A stretch of 64,000 nt of DNA from Lysinibacillus fusiformis (GCF_003049525.1 NZ_PYWL01000001.1:964871-1028870), one strand, 5' to 3'; shown: positions 8,149 to 17,295, numbered from the stretch's first letter. Numbers and translations: made by a program. Notes: generated by a model not told the origin, from the letters alone.

Positions 8149-10353
8149 TCATACTGCTGAAATTCGAACTGTCACTTTAAATAAATCGCCATCCACATCA
8201 ATTGTCATGCGAGCTCCATGCAAATCTACAATAGATTGCGCAATGGCTAATCCAAGTCCAGATCCCTCTGTATGACGTGAAGCATCTGCACGTTTGAAAC
8301 GTTCAAATAGTTCATCAGCGTCTTCATTAATTTCATACTTCGCAACATTTTTTACCGTTAATTCAGCATCACCATCTGCTGTTCGTTTTAACGTCACATA
8401 GACGCGGGTACCCTCTAACGCATATTTCAATACATTAACAATTAAATTATCTATGAGTCTCCACCATTTTTGACCATCTACATAGGCATAAATAGGCTCA
8501 TGAGGCATCGTCATTCGTAAATCTAAACGCGACTGTAATAAATCTTCCTTATGCTCCCCTACCGCCTGCTGAATAAGTTGTGTCAAATCTACACGACTTC
8601 GTTGAAGCTCAATATTACCACTTGCCATTTTCGATACTTCAAAGAGATCTTCAATCAATACTTTTAAACGTTCTGATTTTTTATCGAGAATATGAATGTA
8701 TTGTTGACGTTCTTCCTCTGTAAGATTAGATTTTTTCAAAAGATCCGTATACGTAATAATCGAAGTTAACGGAGTTCGTAAATCATGACTCACATTGGTA
8801 ATAAGCTCTGTTTTTAAACGTTCACTTTTAGCCTGCTCATGCATAGATGTTCGAACGCCTTCTCGTAAATGATTAAGATTTTCAGCATGACTAGCGAGTG
8901 GGGACTTCCCTTTCACTTTCACGTCACGATTCAGTCGCCCATTGGCCATATCTTTCGTATCCTTCATAATACGGTTTAAGTAACCCATTCTTGATAAGAA
9001 AACAATCAAGGTTGGAAACCCTACAAACATACACACACCTAGAACAAGAACTGGGAAAGCTCCTCCTCTTAACATAGAAGCGACAAGGCTACCTCCTCCA
9101 AAGAAGGCTGCCCCTAACATGAACAGTGCGTGCATCGCTATAGAGCGATTAATAAATAAATCCGTAATTGAATCCCCGAGTGACCATAAATAACTGGATT
9201 TCACATTTTGCTCTAACTTTTTCAACGTATCTATTCTTGTATAAAGCCAAATTAATTGAATAAAGAAAGCAATTCCTATGATAATTAACACACCTAATTT
9301 AAAGGCGAAATCTAGTATAGAGCGTACATAATTATATTGGAAATTGTAATCGTAAGTGTATTCAATCGACTCAAAAACAATTTGAGATGAAATAAGATAC
9401 ATAAACCCTGTGATCAACACTAAAACAACTTGAAAATCGAATTTCACCTTATTTAAAACGTCTTTTTCCTTCATTCCTTTAACAGTTTGCAGTACATCCT
9501 TACGACCTCTCCAAGCAAAAATTGCCGTTATTATGCTAGTGAGCCATATAAAGAAGTAGGTATATTGATTACGGTGAAAACGATTATAATCCTGCATAAC
9601 ACCCAATGATTGAACTGCTTTTTTAGAGATGGTTAAGACACCTATATATTCAGTTGTTTCATAAAGATTATCGACATCCACATAAGTTTCTGTACGGTAA
9701 AAAATATCCCTTACATTATTACTAATATTTCCCACATACAATGGATTTCGCTCAGAATACTTTATTTTATAGGCACTACTTTCTGAAACATCACCTGCAC
9801 GGTATGTTTCTCCTGTTTCCGTATTCGTCAACTCATAAGACCAGTAATCATAAGACTTTTTAAAGCTTTTAGCTTCACTCTGTGCTGCTTTTATATATTT
9901 ATCGATGAGTGCTTCTTCCCCAGCAAGAATCTTCTTTCTTACATGTTCATCGTTTTCGAAATTTGCCGTAATGTCTTTAATTTTATTATCTCGTTCAGTC
10001 TCTAGCTTTATTTGTAATTCTCCCGCATTGGCATCCATTGCTTCCTGAATTCGCTGTTCGTATTGTTGTTTAATATTATCGATTTGCTGTCCTAATGTAC
10101 CATAATAATTTCGATGATCTTCTATTTGAGACTGCGTAATCTCTATTTTCCCTTTTAAGTCTTCAGCCTTCGGTAAATTTATTACTAACGGCCCGAGTTC
10201 TGAAGTAAAATTATCGATTTCATGTTGGAAATTTTCTGATTCGAAATAGGACTTACCAATATACTGATAGCCTACATGCCAAAAAGTAAAGATGCCGAAA
10301 ATAGTCCAAATGATACTCATTAACACCAGTAGGGATTTCCATTTTTTTATCAT
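8149..10353 (-). CDS. Large multi-pass sensor histidine kinase
   Basis: 734-residue membrane histidine kinase, partner of the response regulator encoded upstream. A first membrane helix (about 8-30) is followed by a roughly 235-residue, coiled-coil-rich and highly charged extracellular domain, then about six more helices (roughly 265-455), a HAMP-like linker, the dimerisation domain with the phosphorylation His in VSHDLRTPLTS (His523), and an ATPase domain with the N-box around 640 and GSGLGLAIA near 700. The large extracellular domain plus additional membrane helices is unlike EnvZ-type kinases; the signal is unknown. GAGGAG precedes the ATG. It is the last gene of a three-gene operon (regulator, 39-residue protein, kinase). 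Confidence 0.88.
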   Translation of the reverse strand: MIKKWKSLLVLMSIIWTIFGIFTFWHVGYQYIGKSYFESENFQHEIDNFTSELGPLVINLPKAEDLKGKIEITQSQIEDHRNYYGTLGQQIDNIKQQYEQRIQEAMDANAGELQIKLETERDNKIKDITANFENDEHVRKKILAGEEALIDKYIKAAQSEAKSFKKSYDYWSYELTNTETGETYRAGDVSESSAYKIKYSERNPLYVGNISNNVRDIFYRTETYVDVDNLYETTEYIGVLTISKKAVQSLGVMQDYNRFHRNQYTYFFIWLTSIITAIFAWRGRKDVLQTVKGMKEKDVLNKVKFDFQVVLVLITGFMYLISSQIVFESIEYTYDYNFQYNYVRSILDFAFKLGVLIIIGIAFFIQLIWLYTRIDTLKKLEQNVKSSYLWSLGDSITDLFINRSIAMHALFMLGAAFFGGGSLVASMLRGGAFPVLVLGVCMFVGFPTLIVFLSRMGYLNRIMKDTKDMANGRLNRDVKVKGKSPLASHAENLNHLREGVRTSMHEQAKSERLKTELITNVSHDLRTPLTSIITYTDLLKKSNLTEEERQQYIHILDKKSERLKVLIEDLFEVSKMASGNIELQRSRVDLTQLIQQAVGEHKEDLLQSRLDLRMTMPHEPIYAYVDGQKWWRLIDNLIVNVLKYALEGTRVYVTLKRTADGDAELTVKNVAKYEINEDADELFERFKRADASRHTEGSGLGLAIAQSIVDLHGARMTIDVDGDLFKVTVRISAV

Positions 10354-10368
10354 ACCACTAACACTCCT

Positions 10369-10488
10369 CTAAAAAATTCTTTCTAGTAACTGTAAAACCT
10401 CTGAGGAGCGAGAATCGACGATTTGATAAGCATAAACGCCAAAATAAATAAGTCCAACAACACCTGCAATGAATCCTGCAATAGTCAT
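10369..10488 (-). CDS. 39-residue single-pass membrane protein inside the two-component operon
   Basis: Short reading frame lying exactly between the response regulator (stop 13 bases upstream) and the kinase (start 15 bases downstream). It encodes MTIAGFIAGVVGLIYFGVYA followed by a short polar tail ending in LLERIF. Residues 3-22 form one clear membrane helix rich in Gly and Val, and the tail is mildly amphipathic. The ribosome site (GAGAAG) is weak and translation may be coupled to the regulator. Its position suggests an accessory that contacts the kinase or another membrane partner. No homologue is recognised, so function is unknown; the support is frame, position and composition. Confidence 0.6.
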   Translation of the reverse strand: MTIAGFIAGVVGLIYFGVYAYQIVDSRSSEVLQLLERIF

Positions 10489-10501
10489 ATACTTCTCTAT
10501 T

Positions 10502-11194
10502 TTATTTTTCCATTTTATAGCCAACGCCCCATACCACCTTTAGATAGCGTGGGTTTTTTGGGTCCGCTTCAATTTTTTCACGAATTTTTCGAATGTGCAC
10601 AGCTACAATATTTTCAGCATTGTAGGCTTCCTCATTCCAAACTCGTTCATAAATTTCACGAATCGAAAAAACACGCCCTGCATTTTTCATTAATAATTCC
10701 GTAATTTTATATTCTATTGGAGTTAGTCGAACTGGTTCTCCTTCTAAAATGATTTCTTTAGCATCTTCATCAAGAGTAAGCCCGTCAATTTCTACTTTTG
10801 TTGCACCTTCACTATACGTTCCTAGTTGTACATAGCGTCTAAGCTGTGATTTCACTCGTGCTAATAGCTCTAATGGATGGAATGGCTTTGTTACATAATC
10901 ATCCGCGCCTACCGATAATCCATGAATTTTATCTCCATCTTCTGCCTTTGCACTAAGCATAATAATAGGGATATTGCGCTCTGCTCTAATTTTAAATGTC
11001 GCAGTAATCCCATCCATATTTGGCATCATTATATCTAAAATAATTAAATGTACTTCATTATTTTCTAGCTTGTCTATTGCATCTAAGCCATCTGCTGCTT
11101 TTATAACATTATAGCCTTCATTTTTTAAATAAATTTCAATACCATCACGAATATCTTGATCGTCGTCTGTAACAAGAACTGTTAGTTTCGTCAT
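10502..11194 (-). CDS. OmpR-family response regulator
   Basis: 230-residue two-component response regulator. The receiver domain has the acidic pocket DDD near the start, the phospho-acceptor Asp54 in LIILDIMMPN and the Lys of VTKPFHP. The C-terminal winged helix has the typical ending HIRKIREKIEADP...VWGVGYK. The start is set at ATG 11194, with GAGGTG 6 bases before it; the longer in-frame reading has no ribosome site. It is first in the operon with the 39-residue protein and the large kinase. Confidence 0.92.
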   Translation of the reverse strand: MTKLTVLVTDDDQDIRDGIEIYLKNEGYNVIKAADGLDAIDKLENNEVHLIILDIMMPNMDGITATFKIRAERNIPIIMLSAKAEDGDKIHGLSVGADDYVTKPFHPLELLARVKSQLRRYVQLGTYSEGATKVEIDGLTLDEDAKEIILEGEPVRLTPIEYKITELLMKNAGRVFSIREIYERVWNEEAYNAENIVAVHIRKIREKIEADPKNPRYLKVVWGVGYKMEK

Positions 11195-11270
11195 GATAGA
11201 CACCTCGCTCTCAAATATAAGTGTACCTTTCAAATCTTAAAATCCAGCTAGTAAAAAAATGAAGAATTTC

Positions 11271-12150
11271 TTAAGGTTTTAGCTTATTATGAAGCCTTCC
11301 TTGCCTCCCACCTATCGTCAACACAACAATGCTGCCTAATAGCATTGCTACACCTAGCCAGGACACGCCACTTAACTGTTCTCCGACTAGAAAAACGCCA
11401 AGTATTGCGGCTGTCAATGGCTCAGCTAAGGATAGAGTTACAGCTGTTGATGAATTTATTTTTTGCAAACCGTTTAAGAACAGTAAATAAGCTACACTAG
11501 TACACATAATTCCCATAAATAGTATCGTCCATAAATTTTGCATATTTTCTAACCAAGCAAAACCATTAGACAGTGAAAACGGTAGTAAAAATAAAGTACA
11601 GAGCGAAAACGTCATAGCAACTGCTGGTAAAGCATCTTCCTGCACCATTAATTTCTTACTAATATTTGTATAAAAGGCAAAAGATAACCCTGCACAGAGC
11701 GCTAAACCAAAGCCACCCATTTGTACAGCTTCTTCCCCATTATTGATAAACAATAAAAGACAGCCCATGATCGCTATCAATGAAAGCTAGCCCCCAAATA
11801 ATAGATGGTCGGTTTCTCCATATAATCCATTCAATAATTCCTGAAAATACCGGTGCACTTCCAATGGTCGCAACAGTTCCAATTGCTACACCTGTTAGAC
11901 GTATTGATGAAAAGAAAAGACCTTGAAAAAGAGCAATACTAGCCGCAGCTAAAATCGTCCATTTCCACGACCAATGTAGAAAATTAATTTTTCGCCAAAA
12001 AATTGTAATAGCTAAGAGGATTCCACCACCAATGGCAGAACGAATAGTGGCGACTGCAATCGGAGATACATTATTATCTAAAAACGTTTGGGCAGTTCCT
12101 GTCATCCCCCATAAAATAGCTGCTAACCATACAAATAACAGATTTAACAT
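11271..12150 (-). pseudogene. EamA/DMT-type transporter broken by a frameshift
   Basis: Ten-helix drug/metabolite transporter read in two overlapping frames. The N-terminal part starts at ATG 12150 (GGAGGGGG upstream) and runs through PSIIWGLAF near 11785. The C-terminal part continues in another frame with LIAIMGCLLLF from about 11780 to the stop at 11271. Removing one base near 11778-11785 would restore a single protein of about 290 residues. Both EamA domains are otherwise intact, so the break is recent or a sequencing error. The likely former role is efflux of amino acids or metabolites. Confidence 0.8.
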
Positions 12151-12301
12151 GTAGACCCCCTCCGCCTTCTTCCTTCCAATACTAATCATACATATTTATC
12201 CAAAATCAAACAATTATCATTTTTACTTTTTCTTTCATCCACTCCAGTAGGCATTCGGTTAAATGGACGTTATAATGAATACAGTTAAAGGAGCGAGTTG
12301 T

Positions 12302-12532
12302 ATGTACAAAACAATTGAAGAGACAGCAATTGAACTAGGTATGCCTGAAGAACAAATAATACGCCTAGTCTATGAGGGACGCATCCGTTCCGTTTTCGAT
12401 GGAAATATGATACTCATAAATAGTGGACAATTTAGTACGTATTTTAATCAATTGGAACGTATTAAAGAGGAAATTGAAATATGGAGATCTACCCCGATAC
12501 CAGAGGATATTGACGTAAAAGACGAGGATTAA
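12302..12532 (+). CDS. Small excisionase-like HTH protein
   Basis: 76-residue protein whose N-terminal half (TIEETAIELGMPEEQIIRLV, then YEGRIRSVFDGNMILI) has the helix-turn-helix plus small wing of the Xis/MerR-like fold used for DNA binding. The acidic C-terminal half (residues 40-76) is predicted helical and may form a coiled coil. ATG 12302 has AAAGGAG 8 bases upstream; the upstream in-frame ATG lacks one. No integrase is nearby, so this is probably a host regulator or nucleoid protein rather than a phage excisionase. Confidence 0.72.
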   Translation: MYKTIEETAIELGMPEEQIIRLVYEGRIRSVFDGNMILINSGQFSTYFNQLERIKEEIEIWRSTPIPEDIDVKDED

Positions 12533-12575
12533 AAAGCCCACCATTCAATCAATAGATCATTGTTGAATGGCGGGT
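12531..12575 (-). terminator. Terminator of hom
   Basis: Stem GCCCACCATTCAA / TTGAATGGCGGGT with a TTTTT tail on the minus strand. On the plus strand it may also stop the small HTH gene, but the T-run is weaker there. Confidence 0.8.
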
Positions 12576-12597
12576 TACCTTTATAAAATAATAATGA

Positions 12598-13584
12598 TTA
12601 AATCGTTACAACAAAGCCTGCCCTTTTCCCGATGATTTCAGCATAATCTTCTACCATCACACTTGCTGTTGGGTACATTCCAGCACCAGGACCTACTAAG
12701 GTTAAAGTACCAATATAATTTGTTTCTAATGCAACTGCATTGAACACATCATCGACTGGATAAAGTGGATGTTCTTTATCAACCAGTTGTGGTCCAACCT
12801 TTGCTACAATTTTCCCATTAGCTAGTTTTTCCACCTCAGCTACATGACGGTAGCGTAAACCCTTTTCACATGCCTCATGGACCTGCGAAGCTGAAATACT
12901 ATCTATGCCGATAACTTCTACATCCGCCCAATCAGGTTGCTCTCCAAATGCTAGGGCGCTTAAAATCATTAACTTTTTAAAGGCATCCTGACCAGAAACA
13001 TCATTATACGGATCTGCCTCAGCGTAGCCTAAACTTTGCGCTTCTTTTAAAGCTGTATCAAATGACCAGCCCTCTGCTCGCATTTTAGTTAAAATATAAT
13101 TACAAGTACCATTTAAAACACCTTGTATACGACTAACATCATTAACAAGTAATATATTTTTCATCGTTTTAATAACAGGTACTCCTCCAGCAGTTGTCGC
13201 CTCAAAGCCTACAAAGACACCATTTGCTTTTGCAAGTTCTTGTAACTCTAACCCACGCTTTGCAAACATGACTTTGTTGGCAGTAATAACATGACATTTA
13301 TTCTCTACCGCTCTCTTTAAATAGCTATATGCAGGCTCTTCATTCACAATGGCTTCAAATATTACTTGCATGCCTGGTTCAGCCAATACATCATCCATGC
13401 TTGTAGTCATCAAATGTGCTGTGCCTGGTACACGTTCGCGGCTAGCATCTGTTACTAAAATTTTCGCTACTTCCAACTCAATGCCTAATTTATTTTTAAG
13501 ATCTTCCCGCTTTTCATTTAATATATGATAGATCCCTTGACCTACCGTTCCAAATCCTAAAATCGCTGCCTTTATAGTTGCCAT
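12598..13584 (-). CDS. hom: Homoserine dehydrogenase lacking the ACT domain
   Basis: NAD(P)-dependent reduction of aspartate semialdehyde to homoserine, the branch to methionine and threonine. GFGTVGQGIYHIL is the nucleotide-binding motif. NGTCNYILTKM and EADPYNDVSGQDAFKKL give the substrate site with the catalytic Asp and Lys. The 328-residue protein stops just after LVGPGAGMYPTASVMVEDYAEI, where the typical Bacillus enzyme continues with a C-terminal ACT domain of about 100 residues. Allosteric inhibition by threonine through that domain is therefore not expected. ATG 13584 has GGAGGG 10 bases upstream. It lies near metY, matching a methionine role. Confidence 0.92.
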   Translation of the reverse strand: MATIKAAILGFGTVGQGIYHILNEKREDLKNKLGIELEVAKILVTDASRERVPGTAHLMTTSMDDVLAEPGMQVIFEAIVNEEPAYSYLKRAVENKCHVITANKVMFAKRGLELQELAKANGVFVGFEATTAGGVPVIKTMKNILLVNDVSRIQGVLNGTCNYILTKMRAEGWSFDTALKEAQSLGYAEADPYNDVSGQDAFKKLMILSALAFGEQPDWADVEVIGIDSISASQVHEACEKGLRYRHVAEVEKLANGKIVAKVGPQLVDKEHPLYPVDDVFNAVALETNYIGTLTLVGPGAGMYPTASVMVEDYAEIIGKRAGFVVTI

Positions 13585-13770
13585 TCTTATTATTCCCTCC
13601 AACTTACATTCCGCAGTTTCATCAAGCCAAACTCTCCGTGGGGTTGTGCCAAATCATTTGACACCAACCGCAGGCCTTAGCCAACCCTTAATTTTGGATA
13701 AATTTTGATATTCAGTACATGTTAGATCATATACAAATTCAAATAATTCGAAATTTAACTTAAAGAAAAT
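13585..13770 (-). promoter_or_regulatory. Structured untranslated leader of hom
   Basis: The predicted start of transcription near 13762 leaves a leader of about 180 bases. It contains a hairpin GGTTG(G)TGTCAAAT / ATTTGGCACAACC and two copies of CTGCGG. It is not a T-box or S-box by eye, and no intrinsic terminator is evident, so control, if any, might act on translation. The gap 13800-14000 beyond it shows nothing else clear. Confidence 0.35.
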
Positions 13771-13797
13771 TGTAACGCATATATATACTTTACACAA
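13769..13797 (-). promoter_or_regulatory. Predicted hom promoter
   Basis: TTGTGT (13797-13792), 17-base spacer, TACAAT (13774-13769), sigma-A type. Confidence 0.5.
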
Positions 13798-13999
13798 GAA
13801 AAATCTTTCTAGGAAGGACATTTGTTTTCCCTAGACGTGCAAAAGAAATCGGTTTCATTCCTTTTACTATACGTTTTTTTAGTTTATCCATAAAATTCGA
13901 ACAAATATTGACTCTTTACTCTCAAATAATGATGTCTTTCTTCTATTATATATGTATGTTCAGACACCCATAAACCAGCTAAATAATTAAACTACTATA

Positions 14000-14037
14000 A
14001 AAAAGGCTCATTCCCTGTAGCAGCAGAGAATGAGCCT
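14000..14037 (-). terminator. Intrinsic terminator
   Basis: Stem AGGCTCATTC / GAATGAGCCT followed by TTTTTT on the minus strand, closing the 131-codon-class gene that ends at 14056. Confidence 0.85.
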
Positions 14038-14055
14038 AAATATATGAGGGATTAT

Positions 14056-14442
14056 TTAGCTCGCTTTTGAAAGCAATTGAAAACGATATTGTGTTAAAGC
14101 TTGTTGAACAATACTAATTTCTTCTTCTGTAAAATTTGGTATTGCATACGTACGTTCTACTAATTGAAATGTACCGTATTTCAAATAAAATTCTGTTGCT
14201 GGAAGCTGGATGTGGCTCACACCATACTTCTCATATGTCTCATAAACTTCCTTAATCGTATAGCCAATATCATCTGCGCAAACCTGTTCCTGATATGCTG
14301 AATGACCAAAAATTTGCTGCCATTTATGTTCCACTAATGTAAGGATGTGTTGAATGGATTGATTGTTAACAAATACATGACCTTCATTTAGTTCATAAAT
14401 TAGATAAGATGCAATGTTTTGCGCACTATAGAGATTACCCAT
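14056..14442 (-). CDS. Hypothetical protein with weak similarity to the SocA/Panacea (DUF4065) fold
   Basis: 128-residue soluble protein. The pattern of an N-terminal helix (NIASYLIYELN), a middle segment and a C-terminal EVYETYEKYGVSHIQL recalls Panacea-domain proteins, which serve as antitoxins or proteolysis adaptors. The usual KLQKLLYY and AWxYGPV signatures are not clearly present, so the assignment is tentative. No toxin-like partner is adjacent. ATG 14442 is chosen because AAAGGAGTG lies 6 bases upstream; the first in-frame ATG has none. Confidence 0.6.
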   Translation of the reverse strand: MGNLYSAQNIASYLIYELNEGHVFVNNQSIQHILTLVEHKWQQIFGHSAYQEQVCADDIGYTIKEVYETYEKYGVSHIQLPATEFYLKYGTFQLVERTYAIPNFTEEEISIVQQALTQYRFQLLSKAS

Positions 14443-14772
14443 TTTAAACACTCCTTTATCATCAGTTTTTTTGAAGAGTAGCCACTGGCTATGTAACTAC
14501 TCTCCTATCTATTCAAAAGTGGGGGGAGCACTTATGAAAACATTTACCTTTTCAACGAGGTTTTTCCGAACACTTAACTTAATTCCAAGTATATAACAAG
14601 GTTTTAACAAAGTCAATAATACATATAAAATTACTCGGTATTATTTTTTAAAAGGTTCTGATAATTACCGGATGAGGTAATTGGTTAATGTAGCAACGTT
14701 TGACGTATACCAAATGAGGCTATTCGAATGAGAAAATACGTAAACGCTACAACACTCGCCTGTCATTCTATA
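14443..14772. other. Intergenic region with two inverted repeats
   Basis: Holds AATTACC-N6-GGTAATT at 14663-14682 and a longer imperfect inverted repeat at 14689-14751 (TGTAGC...GTTTGACGTA paired with TACGTAAAC...GCTACA). The longer repeat lacks a T-run, so it is not a normal terminator for metY. A 20-codon frame at 14534-14596 has a good GGGGGGAG site but no other support. Confidence 0.4.
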
Positions 14773-16077
14773 TTACGCTTCTACTGTTTGTTCAGTTGTT
14801 GCTGTTGCCTGAGTAATAGCCTGCTCTAAATCTGCAATGATGTCCTCCACTGCCTCTAAACCGATTGATAAGCGAATGAGCGATTCGGTTACGCCAGCTT
14901 GAATTAGTTCATCTGCTGATAATTGTTGGTGTGTAGTAGATGCTGGATGGATAATTAGCGACTTAGCATCCCCTACATTTGCCACATGTGAAAACAGCTT
15001 TACATGATCAATAAGCTTTCGTCCTGCTTCACGTCCACCTTTAATGCCAAATGTAAGCACTGAGCCGAAGCCATTTTTTAAATACTTTTTCGCCAACTCA
15101 TGTGTTGGAAAATCTTCCAGGCCATTATAATTTACATACTCCACAGATGGGTGGTTACGTAAATATTCAGCCACAGCTAAAGCATTTTCATTGTGTTTAG
15201 GGATACGCAAATGAAGCGTCTCTAAACCTTGTAATAGATTGAAAGCTGCATCTGCACTTAACGTTGGTCCAAAATCACGTAACAGCTGTACACGCAGCTT
15301 TGTAGCAAATGCTGCAGAAGCTGTATCTATTCCATAGCGTAAACCATGGTAAGAAGCATCCGGCTCTGTAAAGCCTGGGAATCGCCCACTAGTCCAATCA
15401 AACTTACCAGCGTCTACAACAACACCGCCTAGAGTTGTCCCATGGCCACCTATCCATTTAGTTGCTGAGTGAACTACCACATCTGCACCGTAGTCAATTG
15501 GTGTAGAACCATAAGGAGAAGCAAATGTACTATCGATAATTAATGGTAAGCTGTTGTCATGTGCAATCTTAGCTACAGCTTCAATATCTAAAACCTTTAA
15601 GCTTGGATTACCGTAAACTTCTGCGAAGACAGCTTTTGTTTTATCAGTAATGGCAGCCTTAAAATTCTCTGGGTTTGTTTCATCTACAAAAATCGTTTTA
15701 ATACCATAGTTTGGTAATGTATTAGCGAATAAATTATACGTACCACCATATAAAGAACTGGCTGCTACAATTTCATCTCCTGCTCCAGCTAGATTTAATA
15801 TAGAAAATGCAATAGCTGCTGCACCAGATGAAAGTGCTACTGCTGCCGTCCCACCTTCTAATAAAGCCACACGCTTTTCAAAAACATCCACTGTCGGATT
15901 CGTAATTCGCGTGTAAATGTTTCCCGCTTCCTCTAAGGCAAAAAGACGTTGCGCATGAGCAGTGTCTTTAAAAACGAAAGCAGTTGAACGGTAAACAGGA
16001 ACTGTTCTAGAACCCGTCACTGGGTCTGGTTCTTGACCGCCATGTAACAGCAGTGTTTCTGGTTTAAAATTTGTCAT
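14773..16077 (-). CDS. metY: O-acetylhomoserine sulfhydrylase
   Basis: PLP-dependent enzyme that makes homocysteine from O-acetylhomoserine and sulfide in methionine synthesis. The 434-residue Cys/Met-metabolism fold starts with the typical LLLHGGQEPDP; the PLP-binding Lys is in HSATKWIGGHGT near residue 206, and EVYGNPSLKVLDI holds the pyridine-ring Asp region further on. GGAGGT precedes the ATG. A SAM-I riboswitch lies directly upstream, so expression should fall when S-adenosylmethionine is plentiful. It could also use O-acetylserine, as some family members do. Encoded 1.2 kb from hom. Confidence 0.94.
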   Translation of the reverse strand: MTNFKPETLLLHGGQEPDPVTGSRTVPVYRSTAFVFKDTAHAQRLFALEEAGNIYTRITNPTVDVFEKRVALLEGGTAAVALSSGAAAIAFSILNLAGAGDEIVAASSLYGGTYNLFANTLPNYGIKTIFVDETNPENFKAAITDKTKAVFAEVYGNPSLKVLDIEAVAKIAHDNSLPLIIDSTFASPYGSTPIDYGADVVVHSATKWIGGHGTTLGGVVVDAGKFDWTSGRFPGFTEPDASYHGLRYGIDTASAAFATKLRVQLLRDFGPTLSADAAFNLLQGLETLHLRIPKHNENALAVAEYLRNHPSVEYVNYNGLEDFPTHELAKKYLKNGFGSVLTFGIKGGREAGRKLIDHVKLFSHVANVGDAKSLIIHPASTTHQQLSADELIQAGVTESLIRLSIGLEAVEDIIADLEQAITQATATTEQTVEA

Positions 16078-16140
16078 TGTGTACCTCCATTTGGTTATTT
16101 TTTTACGATGGTACCGGAGATGAGGAGGATTTTTCTGTAG

Positions 16141-16312
16141 AAAACAAAAACCCTCTTCAGCTAAGAAGAGGGTTGCGGTTGCAAGTTTTCCTCCCCTTAT
16201 CTGCCAGATCCAAGTAAGAATCTGTAGGAATTAGCACCTTAGTAAGTTCATCACCTACTGGTTGCCGGGCATCATAGGGCCTATCCCTCCGCCGCTCTTG
16301 ATAAGAGTATGA
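16141..16312 (-). promoter_or_regulatory. SAM-I (S-box) riboswitch with transcription terminator
   Basis: Minus-strand leader of metY with the S-box hallmarks in order: CTTATCAAGAG, GGAGGGA, GGCCC, GATGCCCGGCAACC, AAGGTGCTAATTCC, and the closing P1 strand GATAAG at about 16195-16200. An intrinsic terminator (CCCTCTTC / GAAGAGGG, 16149-16174, then TTTTTGTTTT) follows. Established mode: SAM binding allows the terminator to form. Confidence 0.96.
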
Positions 16313-16461
16313 GATTCAATTTCCATCGTTGTTACAAAGTATAAGCATAGAGTTTTTTTCTGTCAACATCTAAATTTTATTTTTTCCGAAACTTCTGTCT
16401 GCTCTTTTACGTAGTAAGAACGCATACACTATTTTAAAAAAAATTTGAAAGGAGTATTTTT

Positions 16462-17094
16462 ATGGTAAAAGCCGTGATCTGTTTTCTAGTTGTTGGCTAT
16501 TTGATTGGCTGTATTCACGGCTCTAAAGTGGCACAATTTTTATCCGGGGTTGATTTAAAAAAAGCTGGCCATGGCAATGCTGGTGCCTCTAATGCTACGC
16601 TTTCACTCGGCTGGAAATATGGCGTTTTAGTAGCTCTTATCGATATTGGCAAAGGCGTCGTAGCCATCGTCGGTGCACATTTTTATTTAACAGATGCAAC
16701 ACATTTAACAGCAGAACAAACATGGCTCCTCACCTATTTGATAGCTGCAGGGGTTATTTTGGGGCATAATTTCCCTTTTTATATGGGCTTCAATGGTGGA
16801 AAAGGGACTGCCTCTATCATTGGAATTTTACTTGCGGTTGATTGGAAGATTGGTTTATTTGCACTTATTCTATTTATTATTTTATCTTTTGCAACGAACT
16901 ATTTAATTGTTGGGGTATTAGAATTTTACCTCGTTTTTTGTACCGCTACTTATTTATGGATTCCTGGGCTTGGCCCGACCATTATTGCCATTTTACTTTT
17001 TGCTATTGCTATTATTTTGCACATTGAAAATATTCAACGTTTAATCAATGGAACCGAGCCTAAAGTTACTTCTGCCTTCAAGAAAAAGAAATAA
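16462..17094 (+). CDS. plsY: PlsY-type acyl-phosphate:glycerol-3-phosphate acyltransferase
   Basis: Integral membrane acyltransferase that uses acyl-phosphate to acylate glycerol-3-phosphate, the first step of phospholipid synthesis. The three PlsY cytoplasmic motifs are recognisable: GHGNAGASN (the GSGNxGATN loop, with two substitutions), the GKG following helix 2, and GHNFPFYMGFNGGKGTA. About five hydrophobic segments; 210 residues. The variant first loop and the lone position suggest it may be a second PlsY copy rather than the main one. AAAGGAG precedes the ATG. Confidence 0.86.
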   Translation: MVKAVICFLVVGYLIGCIHGSKVAQFLSGVDLKKAGHGNAGASNATLSLGWKYGVLVALIDIGKGVVAIVGAHFYLTDATHLTAEQTWLLTYLIAAGVILGHNFPFYMGFNGGKGTASIIGILLAVDWKIGLFALILFIILSFATNYLIVGVLEFYLVFCTATYLWIPGLGPTIIAILLFAIAIILHIENIQRLINGTEPKVTSAFKKKK

Positions 17095-17295
17095 TATTTT
17101 TTAGGAGATATTTGTATTTTTTATGACCATAAATTATCTCTTTAATTACTATTAAAGCTGTAAAATAGACATATTTCGCTTCTTTTCATTCTATACAATA
17201 AATGGACGAATTCTTATCTTAAAAAAACATTATACTGACCGATGTTATGGATAATAACCGTCATTTTTACGTAGACGTAGAAGGGATGAGAAAAT

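Noticed and set aside
12302..12532. Phage excisionase marking an integrated element
   Set aside because: No integrase, no attachment-site repeats and no other phage genes near it.
13603..13760. T-box or S-box riboswitch upstream of hom
   Set aside because: No AGGGTGGNACCGCG, no S-box core and no terminator; left as an unassigned structured leader.
14056..14442. Toxin-antitoxin system based on the Panacea-like protein
   Set aside because: Similarity is weak and there is no toxin-like neighbour.
14534..14596. 20-codon frame with a strong GGGGGGAG ribosome site downstream of metY
   Set aside because: Too short, no hydrophobic or leader-peptide pattern, no gene follows it on that strand that it could control.
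14689..14751. Integron attC site
   Set aside because: The hairpin lacks the conserved core sites and there is no cassette or integrase.
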